From NCBI GenBank assembly GCA_049999765.1, contig JBNGIQ010009547.1, positions 34,444 to 98,443 of the forward strand: a stretch of 64,000 nucleotides of DNA. The letters are read 5' to 3'. The position numbers and the translations under genes are program-made. The notes under the pieces are model-generated. The model was not told the origin of the DNA and did not search any database. It saw nothing but the letters and a program-made list of their open reading frames with translations. Source of the DNA: Phaeoceros laevis. Its lineage: Eukaryota > Anthocerotophyta > Anthocerotopsida > Notothyladales. Shown here one piece after another: positions 31,894 through 41,339 of the stretch (positions are counted from its first letter, which is position 1; every line of letters starts with the position of its first letter).

Positions 31894-33055
31894 CTAAACC
31901 CTAGAATGCCCTAGCTTCTTTTCAAAGAGCCGTCGCAACAGGTAAACCTGCAGGACGCTAGCTGAAACCATGGCTGCGCATTCCCAGAAAACCTTGAACT
32001 TGATCCTCTTGCTCATCTTCTCGTTGACTGCCAACAGCAACAGGCTTCAGTTTCACAAGAATGTGGAAATGGAAAAGTCAGGCTTGCTAGCTGGCTACAG
32101 AAACATTCACTCATTTCATCCCGCACAGTAGGGCTGGTAATGATTAGAGCTCCTTACTCAGAGCCTGCCGTTCGGTCTGGCTCTGCAGCCAATGTTGTTC
32201 AAATTGCACGTTATACAGTGCCTCTTCAAGCCTTGACACCTGATCCAGGATGGGATCGAAGTGCTCTGTTTTCAGCAAAAACCCTGGACTTAGAAAAGCA
32301 CATCTCTTTGGGTCCACAACAAAAGGGAGCCTGATAATCAGGTCCAGCTTGTCAAGAACAAAATCGTCACAGTATGCTTTTTCCCTTACCATCTTTTGCG
32401 TGCTCCGAAGGCAGATGGCCGATATGTACATCGAAGACAACGGTTTCGTGAATGGGGGAATGGCTGTAGAAACAAAACTTGTACAGGCCCTTCCTCACAG
32501 CTATAAATTCGAACTTGTCTTCTGCCTTGTTCTTGGTGCTGTGCACATGATAGCCAGCTGGAGCCTCCACCTGAGAGCAAGGATACTTGAGTCAGACCTC
32601 ATGCCCAGCCAAAGACTGAGTTTGACTTTTTCCAGATCTCAGCTCACAACCCTTGATGACTGTAGTCACACGGGAGGTGGTGATCCACTGCCCGAGCCTT
32701 CCCTCCACTGGTCAATTCTCAAACACGCACACACAGGAACCAAGACCTAAAAGGATGACCTTTCCGAGATAACCCTGAGCTCCGGGAATCTGGACACCAA
32801 GTGTGGCACGTCAAGAGAGGCACTTACAATGAGATCCACGCCTGTTTGCTCGAACTTCCAGGAGCTCTGCACCTCAACCACAACGAAGGAGGCATGCACG
32901 GTGTCGCCATCATATTCTACGTTGTAGGTGAAGCACTCCTTCTTGCCCATGGTGAAGCGAAGAGCTTCCGCCGGGACTGCAACTAGCAGCAGTACCAGCG
33001 ACAAGCAAGCAACGGTGGTGAGCCATCTCCACACCTGTCTGCTGTCTTGCCCCAT
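31894..33055 (-). CDS. p24/emp24 (TMED) family cargo receptor, beta-type
   Basis: Minus-strand exons 33055-32828, 32570-32390, 32265-32158, 32027-31894; 216 residues. A cleavable signal sequence (CLSLVLLLVAVPAEA) is followed by the GOLD domain: LRFTMGKKECFTYNVEYDGDTV, two Cys, VDLIVEAPAGYHVHST, FEFIAVRKGLYKFCFYSHSP. Then come the coiled-coil (HFDPILDQVSRLEEALYNVQ), one membrane span (FWECAAMVSASVLQVYLL) and a short cytosolic tail RRLFEKKLGHSRV. p24 proteins cycle between ER and Golgi and select cargo for COPII/COPI vesicles; the FEKKL-type tail with final SRV fits the beta subfamily of plants. ATG 33055 is preceded by a GTG and is the first Met. The junction L..A|TC gives Ile-Asn at exon 3/4. 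Confidence 0.93.
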
Positions 33056-33289
33056 CCGATCCGGCACCGAGGAAGGAAAGTGTCCTATGCAGACAGACGA
33101 TGCTGACGAGTAGGCGACACTTCAGCTGCTGCTGACCGCGGTTACCTAACAGGTTAGTTGCCGGTTGGTGACGCAGATCCGATCAAGAACAACTACCTGC
33201 CTCCCCGTTTCCGAGCTATTCCGAGAAAGAAGCATACTCCCTACCTACCGTAGCAGCTTCTGACTCCTCCCTACAATGGCAAGATCAAA

Positions 33290-35281
33290 ATGATGCCTTC
33301 GTTGCGCGGTCGCGGAGTGCGGCCGGCTCTGCAATTTGTTTGCGCCGTGCTGTTTCTGGTTGTGGTTTCGGAGAAAATTGTGGGATCCAGGAGGGCTGTG
33401 GACTTCCATCAAGGCAGGTCCCATACCAGATTGAGGCGTTTGCTCGGTTTGCACGAATTGGGAGTAGACGGGGGGAGTATTCTGTCGCCGTCCTATGCTC
33501 CAGCAGAATCGCAGAGCTCAGCAGATCCCACTTCCTTCTGCCAGCATGTCGACAAACATGTTGGCTATGCCGATTCTTGTGCCTTCGTTAGGGCGCACGA
33601 AGCGTGCAGATCAGATGGCCTGTTTGATTACACCAGCATCTTCTATTGCTCCTTCTCACGCGCTCCGCTGACCGGCCTGCTTGCATCCATAGTGTGGTTG
33701 GCTTGTCTCTTCTACATGCTGGGGAACACTGCTGCAGACTACTTCTGCTGCTCTTTGGAGAAATTGTCCAAGCTGCTTCACCTGCCACCTACAGTGGCCG
33801 GCGTGTCTCTGCTGCCACTTGGAAATGGAGCTCCGGACGTGTTCTCTAGCATTGCAGCTTTCATGGGGTCGGGAACAGGAGATGTGGGCCTCAACAGCGT
33901 GCTCGGGGGAGCCACGTTTGTTACTTCTGTGGTGATGGGGTCTGTGAGCCTGGTCATTGCCGGGACCGAGTCTGCAACTTTGCTGCGGATCGACAAGTTC
34001 TCCTTCCTCCGGGATGTGAGTTTTTTCCTGGTCACTCTGGCTGCTCTGCTGGTGATTCTTCTAGTGGGCAAGGTATCTCTGTGGGGCGCTATGGCGTATG
34101 TGTCCATCTATGTCGTCTACGGGGTCACAGTGGCAGTGCTGGAACTGAGGAAGAGCAGCAGAAAAGGGCCCAGCTGGCAGTCCATGCAACCCCTGCTTTC
34201 CGACAAGGACTTCGACATGCCACTGCTTCCTCCAAGTAATCCGAAGTCCTCAGGCCGGGAGGTGCTTACTCATTATGATGGTGACGGCCTGTCTGTGGAT
34301 CCAGACTTGGCACAGGGGTTCTCGGCTGCTGCTCGTGGTGGGACTGCCGTGGATACATCCTTGCCTCAGTGGAAGTGGGCACCACATGTGGCTATCTACT
34401 CCCACCAGGGCTCCATGCGCGCAGGAAAGCGAACTACCCGACCCCTATGGGGCTGGAGTGAAGAGGAGGAGTCACCAGACTCTGCCTGGTACACTCCACG
34501 AGGTTTGTGTTTCTACTTGGTGGAGTGGCCTCTTTCACTGCCTCGCCGACTGACCATCCCCATTGTGGAGGACGATCGGTGGTCCCGAAAGTATGCGGTT
34601 GCCAGTGCTGCTCTTGCCCCACTGCTGCTTGCTCTGGTATGGGAAGGGAAGGATAGCATGTCCTTCAGCGAGAGCTGGCAAGTGCTCCTTGCAGCAGCAG
34701 CTGTGGGTGCAGCCCTTAGCCTGACTGCCTACTTCACCTTGACAGCCGAGCACCCTCCTCGGAGATTTCTGTTTCCGTGGGTGCTGGGGGGCTTCGTCAT
34801 GAGCATTGTGTGGTTCTACATCATTGCTAATGAGCTTGTAGCTGCACTGGTGGCCTTGGGTGTGGTACTGGATATGGATGCTGCCATTCTCGGGCTTACT
34901 GTGCTTGCCTGGGGTAATTCCGTGGGAGACTTGATGTCAAACCTGGTTCTGGCTACTCATGGTGGGGATGGAGTGCAGATTGCAGTCTCTGGGTGCTACG
35001 CTGGGCCTATGTTCAACACTCTGGTGGGCCTGGGAGTCTCCTTCCTTCTTGCCTCATGGAGGGCCTATCCAGCCGCATACTCTATCCCTAATGACACCTC
35101 CGTCTATTACACCCTGGGATTTTTGGTAACAGGCTTGCTGTGGGCTCTCTGGACTCTTCCCCGGTCCTCAATGCAACCAAGTAGGAATCTGGGAATGGGA
35201 CTTCTAGTGTTATACGTGTCCTTTCTAACACTTCGTCTTAGTACTGCTCTGGGACTGGTAAGCGTGGTTGGACTTAGCTGA
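33290..35281 (+). CDS. Cation/Ca2+ exchanger, CCX (NCKX-like) family
   Basis: Single exon of 663 residues. A signal-like N terminus and a Cys-bearing lumenal loop precede two blocks of transmembrane helices. The alpha-1 repeat reads LLPLGNGAPDVFSS (about 174-187) and the alpha-2 repeat AWGNSVGDLMSN (about 540-551); both keep the Asn and Asp that bind the cation. A cytosolic loop of about 190 residues with poorly conserved sequence separates the halves. CCX proteins are K+-dependent-exchanger relatives that move Ca2+, K+ or Na+ across endomembranes or the plasma membrane. Two adjacent ATGs (33290, 33293) start it. Lack of introns is common in this family. It is divergent from the p24 gene (about 235 bp apart). 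Confidence 0.93.
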   Translation: MMPSLRGRGVRPALQFVCAVLFLVVVSEKIVGSRRAVDFHQGRSHTRLRRLLGLHELGVDGGSILSPSYAPAESQSSADPTSFCQHVDKHVGYADSCAFVRAHEACRSDGLFDYTSIFYCSFSRAPLTGLLASIVWLACLFYMLGNTAADYFCCSLEKLSKLLHLPPTVAGVSLLPLGNGAPDVFSSIAAFMGSGTGDVGLNSVLGGATFVTSVVMGSVSLVIAGTESATLLRIDKFSFLRDVSFFLVTLAALLVILLVGKVSLWGAMAYVSIYVVYGVTVAVLELRKSSRKGPSWQSMQPLLSDKDFDMPLLPPSNPKSSGREVLTHYDGDGLSVDPDLAQGFSAAARGGTAVDTSLPQWKWAPHVAIYSHQGSMRAGKRTTRPLWGWSEEEESPDSAWYTPRGLCFYLVEWPLSLPRRLTIPIVEDDRWSRKYAVASAALAPLLLALVWEGKDSMSFSESWQVLLAAAAVGAALSLTAYFTLTAEHPPRRFLFPWVLGGFVMSIVWFYIIANELVAALVALGVVLDMDAAILGLTVLAWGNSVGDLMSNLVLATHGGDGVQIAVSGCYAGPMFNTLVGLGVSFLLASWRAYPAAYSIPNDTSVYYTLGFLVTGLLWALWTLPRSSMQPSRNLGMGLLVLYVSFLTLRLSTALGLVSVVGLS

Positions 35282-35803
35282 GGGGTACTCTTACACCGGG
35301 TCCACATAGACTACATGTCACACCGCTCGAGATACATGTTTTGCTGGCCGACAGCATTTCCCTAAACTTTGCAGGCCCGTGTTGGCAGTCTGTTTCTGCA
35401 AGCCGACACATGATGTAATACTTCACAACTACGCATATACCGAACCGACACATGATGTAACAGCAATACTTCACACGTACTATTTTGACCCCCACTATGG
35501 ACATACCTATTTTGGTCAAACCTCTTTCCCTTATTTTTTGGCAAGTATCGCGAAGTATCTCCGTTCTTCATAGCCGTGTTTCAAGAACAGCAATGTGTGT
35601 ATTGCTTGCTTTAACATCCGGGCTAGCGGCAGGAACACCCCTGAATCAGGACTAAATGTACAGTATTCGTTACAGGGATCTCTCGCCTCACCGGACAAAT
35701 AAAGCACACTGCCTTGACCTAATGAGGGACGCCCGCCCTTTCAGTTCTTTCGCTCCTTGACTGAGCTGTCCTTGATGCTACCGTCACGGTGGCCTGTGTA
35801 GCA
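35282..35803. other. Intergenic with a short direct repeat
   Basis: A segment CCGACACATGATGTAA followed by ATACTTCACA occurs twice between about 35402 and 35475. No gene is seen. Confidence 0.5.
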
Positions 35804-37369
35804 ATGCTACGGCGTCCCAAATGGGCAGAGGGGCTGCTTCCGCCCGCTGCCGGATCTGCGACCCCTGCAGAAGAGACGTCGCCGGTGGGAGAGCTGGTGC
35901 TTCATCTGGCTAACCAGCGTTTGTATAGAGAGGTTTCGCTCACCCTCAAACAGGCCATGCGAGACGCAAAAGCAGAATTCCCCTTCATCCGGACGAAGGG
36001 TTTGAAGGCTCTTATCAAATTTCTGACTTCTGCTGCCAAGTCTGAGAAGGTGACCCAGCTATTTAACGAGAGCCAGAACTACGCGGAGTTGCAAGGTGGT
36101 CTGCCATTCCTCCCAATGCTTTTCTGCGGTTGTAAATCTTTTGCTTTGCATTCAGTCTCTGGGCTTATTTGGTTGAACTTCCGACCGAATGGACTTGATT
36201 TTGCTTGAATGTCCTAGTTTTAGATTGCTGCTCCCATTTCCAGACTCCGCATGTAAGACGGTGACCTGCAGACTAGCGAATTTGTGTCATGGGTGCATAG
36301 TGTCCATTCTGCGTATGTGAAGTTTTGCAGAGCAGCCCGGCAGCTGGATATCGTTTGAAGCCAAACTGAACCTTTGCAGTTGTCCCCTTGCTCTTCGAGA
36401 ACACGCTGTCACCACCTACAAGGGTTGTGGACTTTCCTTCTGATCCACTATCCTGTGACGAGCCTCCACAAGTCGTCAGCCCAACTTCTGATCGAGAAGT
36501 GACTCTGGCTCTACGAGTTTTGGAAGGCTGCTGCATAATTGACAGCAGAAGCAGGTTCCTGGCTTCACAGTTCAGGGCCGTCAAGGTATGCTCCTGAGGC
36601 TGCCAGACCTGGCAAAAGTGTTTTTAGTAGTTGATGTGAGACGATTGAGGGCATCCAATTTCGTTTGTGGACTCACTGCTGTCATTTGCATGAGCTTTCC
36701 GTGCTAGTTGTCTGAAGCTATCGGGCTTGTTACTTGATTGCCAGGTTATCACGGAATTGCTGTTGGCAACTCGTCCCCTGCAGCAAACAGCGTGCTTGGA
36801 TGCTATATTGGCACTGATGATGGATTGTCCTGTTAACCAGAAGGTACCTGCATTCCTTCTGGAAGCACTTTGGTGCAGAGAGTCAAAGTACTGTACGTCG
36901 TGGTCTTGCCGTGCTGGGATAGGGATGAAAATTTTCATACTGTGTTCAGGAGTTTGAACAAGTCGACGGACTCCGCAAAGTTGCTGGTCTTCTCAAGGAT
37001 AGTGCTATAGAAGATGAGACAAGGTTAGTTGCAGGTCGCACATGTACCCTTGTAGATGCTGGAGAAATCAGAGACACTGAGGCACTGTTGTCGATTATAT
37101 GTGGCAGGTTACGGTGTGCAGAGTTTTTGTTGTTGCTGGTCCATCAAGTCCTTCCTTCCGCCGGGGGTGACTCTGGAGACTATGGATTGGAATCAAGCAT
37201 GTTAAGCAAAACAGCGGAGGAAGCCAAACAAGAGCTTGTTGATTCCTTAGGTGATGGATGTGCTGTAGTATTGGAATCGATTGACAGGTTAGAACCAGCA
37301 TTTGCTGATTCTGCAGATCAACAATTCTGGCTACAAGCAGAGGCAGCCGAGTTTTTGAGTGTAGTCTGA
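35804..37369 (+). CDS. Helical-repeat protein resembling Cdc14/SIN-component family
   Basis: Five exons: 35804-36095, 36380-36585, 36745-36843, 36950-37023, 37108-37369; 310 residues with consistent phases. The sequence is all-helical: LVLHLANQRLYREVSLTLKQAMRDAK, TLALRVLEGCCIIDSRSRFLASQFRAV, ITELLLATRPLQQTACLDAILALMMDCPVNQKEFEQVDGLRKVAGLLKD, LRCAEFLLLLVHQVLP. The RVLEG..I.D..SR.......V..L pattern and helical length recall the fungal Cdc14 (septation-initiation-network component, not the phosphatase) family, which has plant homologues of unclear role. The identification rests on pattern memory only. ATG 35804 is the first in frame (GTG upstream). Confidence 0.6.
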
Positions 37370-37410
37370 GCAAAGCTACTACCTAGGAAATGTATGGGAT
37401 CATGTTCAGG

Positions 37411-37600
37411 AGGTGAATGTCTTGGAATCGAAAGCAGGGGCATGGAAGAAGCTATTTGGGAAGAGCTGGATCGAGCGTGGGCAGGAAATTCACACTTTTG
37501 TTGTCGTAGACTGCAGACATCATCCGCAAGAACAGATTCACGATCTGTTACATCAGGTACGCCTACAGCGGGAAAAGGATGCTGGCCATTGCATCTGACT
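37411..37600 (+). pseudogene. Orphan PPR C-terminal fragment
   Basis: The frame reads LESKAGAWKKLFGKSWIERGQEIHTFVVVDCRHHPQEQIHDLLHQVRLQ, the E1/E2 end of a PLS-class PPR protein. It is most like the C terminus of the PPR gene at 44104-47694 (QAGAWKKPGHSW...HTFFVGG...QICHLLDQLRLR). There is no PPR array upstream; the Cdc14-like gene ends 40 bases before it. It is a decayed remnant. Confidence 0.75.
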
Positions 37601-38205
37601 CTAGAAGTTCCGTGTCTCGGAAACCAGATCTGCATGCTGGTCAGAAAATGTGGTGGAAGTCGGGTCGCACTGAAGAATTGCAGAGATTCACAAAGGGAAA
37701 TATACCATTTTTTTACGAAGGATAAGATGGCTTTGATAGGCTTTCGGCCCTGCGAAGCTTTTGAGGTCTCGATGCGTGCTGCGGTTTGCTGCGCTGGAAG
37801 GAAGGTGGGTTTTATGGTGATTCAGGGAGGTGGTTTCCTTCATGTGTGCGCACCCCGAATTTCGGTTGCCTTGGCCAAACTGTCCTTTTACAGTTCACAG
37901 TCCAGAATACAAGGGGCGACAATTCTGGGGGCAGGCTGGTGTGGTTGTTGATTTAACCATGATGCTGCCAGACTAATAGCCGAAGCTCTTCTCTGGGAGG
38001 GATAAACAAAGTCAGGCTTCATATCGATCCTTCATGAATTTGCTTTCTTGAAGCTAACTGGGGCGATGAGCTTTACCGTCTCCGTTGACAACTGTGAAAC
38101 ATGTTGCATCTTAACTTTGTCAGCCATTTCAGATCATCCACCTATACCCCCGTGAGGCTGATAATTCAGAGCAGCCGTTTGATAGCAAACCGTGCACACA
38201 CTTGC
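37601..38205. other. Intergenic, no gene seen
   Basis: Open frames here (to 37951, plus strand) show no domain. It contains the 3' region of the USP gene. Confidence 0.4.
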
Positions 38206-40029
38206 TCATGTTGCATGGTCGTGATCAATAAGAGTCTGCTCTTGCGATGCTTTTGGCATTTTCACTACCACTAGAGGGCACGGGCTGTTATGTGACAGGT
38301 AGTCGCTAACACTTCCCAGGAATGTCCTGCAAAAGTAGCACAAAAACCCTTTAGTGCGCAGGTGCCTGCAGGACCATACTTTTAATGTGGATGCATCGAA
38401 AAACGTGAACCGACCTTGCGATTGCACCTTGATCGTGTGCGCCAACCACAACTGCATCAGCCTTCAAAGCTTTGAGACCTTCACAAACCCTGGGCTCAGT
38501 TGGTCCTGGTACAACCATACCTTCACACGAAATCTGCACAATTAGAGCAGCCTTGGTCAGCCAGTCCACAAAGGTCTCCCATTTTCATGACTATCTTACG
38601 GAAACAAGCCACTCGCCTTGGTCTGATTGGAGACATATAACATGAACTTCTCTACAAGCTTCTCACTGTCATCCAGAGCCTCGACCTGATCCTTCCCAGT
38701 TAGGTCTGGGGGCACGTATACTTCCTCCACACCGAAGTTGCCTGCCAAGACTTTTAAAAACTGGTCAGCTTACACTTCAGCCAAGAAGGTAGGATCACGT
38801 CAACTTGAAAATCAGTGGCTCTCATCATGGAAAACAGACATCCCTATGACAAACAAGTGTAGCAGATCAGTTGGAGCCAAGCCATGACTCACCGGTTCCA
38901 GCAGTGACAGGGGACTCTATGGGCTGAAGGACATGGTAGATTATCACCTTGTCCGATTCCCTACACACATTCTCCAACGCCCATTTGAAAGCATGTATGG
39001 CCTGCAAACCATGATTGACATTCGAGAGGATCAACAAATACTCCGAGGTGGCACATTTCCATCCAGTATATCCATGAGAAGCAAAGCTTACAGCGTCTGA
39101 GTCGTCCACAGGTATGACAACTGTTCTGGAAGACCCTGCTGAGCTGAGGGGATCATGATCCTGCAGGTCTTCGGTTTGTCTAACAATGATCACTGGACAC
39201 TCCGCGTTGTGCAATACATAGTCACTAATACTACCCAGGAAGGCTCTGCATCCAAAACATAAGGATCCTAAAATCACTAAATGGGCCAAAACCTCAAAAA
39301 GAGCTTGAAGTCCAACTAAGCCTAGAAACAAAATTCGACAGTGATGATCGCCAACCTTTTCAAAACTCCATATCCATGGCTGCCAACTATCACAACATCT
39401 GACTGCAGACGCTTAGACTCGTCCACTATCCATGTCGCAGGATCGCCTTTCAAGACCTCACCTTCAGACGAGATCTGCAATCGTAGTGCTCAGGGAACTC
39501 TCAAAATTGAACGAAGGCCTCATCCAAATAAAAGGGCCGACGTAACCGTGCAACGTAGATCTGGCCGAAACATACAACATGCAATCAGACACTTACACCA
39601 GCCTGCTTCAACTGCTGCAAAAACTTGGTCACTAGCGCAGTGGATTGTCTGGTGATGGACTTCTCAGCAGCTTCAGTGTCATTGAAAGGAGGCGCAACAG
39701 GGATTCCGTACTCTGTAGCATCCATGACAACAAATGTTATTGAACACGGTCAGGCCCAAGTGCTCCACTTGCATGCATCTGCCAACATTGTAGTATCAAA
39801 TCTCACCTAACGCAACGTCAACAGAAGGAAAGGTGTCAGCTCCCGCGTAAGGAGCCGCGTTGAGAACCACCACATGATCAGTCTGGCGGATGAAGTTGTG
39901 GAAGGCCCAAGTGAAGGCGTAAGCGGAGGTCTCCGAGTCATCCACTGCTACCACAATGTTCCTCCGTTCCCCCATGACAGAAGCGGAAACAATTCTCGGC
40001 CGATCTGCACTGACAAGGCGTATGTGCAT
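38206..40029 (-). CDS. Tandem universal-stress-protein (two USP domains)
   Basis: Eight minus-strand exons: 40029-39807, 39712-39597, 39474-39356, 39245-39092, 39001-38893, 38741-38617, 38533-38415, 38326-38206; 361 residues from ATG 40029 (ATG 39975, MGERRNIVVAVDDSE, is equally likely). Domain 1 has NIVVAVDDSE, ISSEGEVLKGDPATWIVDESK, SDVVIVGSHGYGVLKRAFLGSISDYVLHNAECPVIIVR. Domain 2 has RTVVIPVDDSDA, ISCEGMVVPG, ADAVVVGAHDQGAIARTFLGSVSDYLSHNSPCPLVVVK. The first keeps the ATP-binding G-2X-G-9X-G(S/T)-like element; the second is altered (GAHDQGAIA). Exons 3 and 7 are both 119 nt with the same phases, so one USP gene was duplicated internally. The intron after 38617 starts with GC instead of GT. 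Confidence 0.88.
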
Positions 40030-40482
40030 AGTCTTCCGGTCGGCCAAGCACCTACCTAAACCATGCCCAGAACCTCCCTTCTGCCGGAAGTCGGGGCCAG
40101 TGAGTTATAAACCTGGAGCCTTGTGCAGACATTACAAGATGAAGTGGCGACACCTTATTGCTTTAGGGGTCCACGCGTCGCCTCCGGCTGAACGCCGTTT
40201 TGCTCCTCACAATGCCCGTGTGAAAAGTCTCGCACCATCCAAGAACAAGACTGTAACATCCGACAGCTGGGATTCGAATTCAAAGCCCATTCCTCAATCC
40301 TAGGAGAAGGCTCCATTGGAGGGAAATTTGAACATTGAGGGGTTAAATAGTTTTCCCTCTGCCTTCCGGCTCTCATTCATTTCACATTCCTTTCCTTCCG
40401 CCGTTGTTGTTGGAGCCTCCTCGCATCTACCTTCTTCGTTCAGGACTTGGATCAGAGGTTTCGATCAAGCAAGCAGGCCACA
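40030..40482. promoter_or_regulatory. Divergent promoter region, USP / histone H2A
   Basis: The 453 bp between the two start codons hold both promoters. On the H2A side there is CCATTGG (a CCAAT-type box, about 40313) and an AT-rich TTAAATA (about 40343), roughly 140-170 bp before the H2A ATG. Confidence 0.4.
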
Positions 40483-41003
40483 ATGTCGGGCAGAGGCAAG
40501 AGCTCCGGGAAGAAGGCCACCACCCGCTCAACCAAGGCGGGGTTACAATTCCCCGTCGGCAGAATTGCCCGCTTCCTCAAAGCCGGCAAGTTTGCCTCAC
40601 GCGTCGGGGCTGGCGCGCCTGTCTACCTTGCGGCAGTGCTCGAATACCTTGCGGCTGAGGTGAGGAACTCTGTCCGCGATCCCGTGCTTTTTCTTCCTAG
40701 AAGCTTTACACGGTTGCATCAACGTTTGTCAGTACATGAAAGATGGTGGATTGAGGCTTGCCATTGCCTCCCCTGCTGCAGGTGCTGGAGCTGGCAGGAA
40801 ATGCTTCCCGAGACAACAAGAAGACGAGGATAGTGCCGCGCCACATCCAGTTGGCTGTGCGGAATGACGAGGAATTAAGCAAGCTACTGGGAGCGGTCAC
40901 AATCGCCAATGGCGGGGTCTTGCCTAACATTCACTCGGTTCTCCTCCCTAAGAAATCTGGCGTGTCTGGGAAGGGGGCGAAGGCAACCTCATCAGAGGAT
41001 TAG
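40483..41003 (+). CDS. H2A: Histone H2A
   Basis: Two exons, 40483-40659 and 40782-41003, encode 132 residues. The start [33 protein letters not shown] and core ([56 protein letters not shown]) are canonical H2A; the nucleosomal acidic patch (E..., DEEL) is intact. The tail [20 protein letters not shown] lacks the SQEF of H2A.X and the extended docking change of H2A.Z, and it lacks the SPKK motifs of H2A.W. It is therefore a replication-type or general H2A. An intron after LAAE marks it as a polyadenylated plant-type gene. Confidence 0.96.
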
Positions 41004-41339
41004 GCTTACAGCGACTGGGGCCTATACTCCTTCATCAATGGTGTTCTTGAACACCACCTCTCTGCAGAAATTTATTCTCTCCGACTTCACGCAGTTCAGG
41101 CTTGCAAGGAGGGTAGTTGCAGACCAAGGACCTCGCAAGATCAAAAGCTAAGGTGAGGCACCTGTGGGTTTATTTTGCAGCATTGACCACAGGCGCTCAA
41201 GGGGCTTAGGATCGCCTCCAGGTAGGTGGGTAACTTCAACGACTAGGAGTACGGTATGTGGTCAACACAAAAACTAGGAAACTGGGCACCGCCAAGGATG
41301 GAAAGGACACGACTGAGAGGTTGTGATGTCAGATTCTCT
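41004..41339. other. Convergent 3' region, H2A / alpha-tubulin
   Basis: 335 bp holding both 3' untranslated regions; nothing else is evident. Confidence 0.5.
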
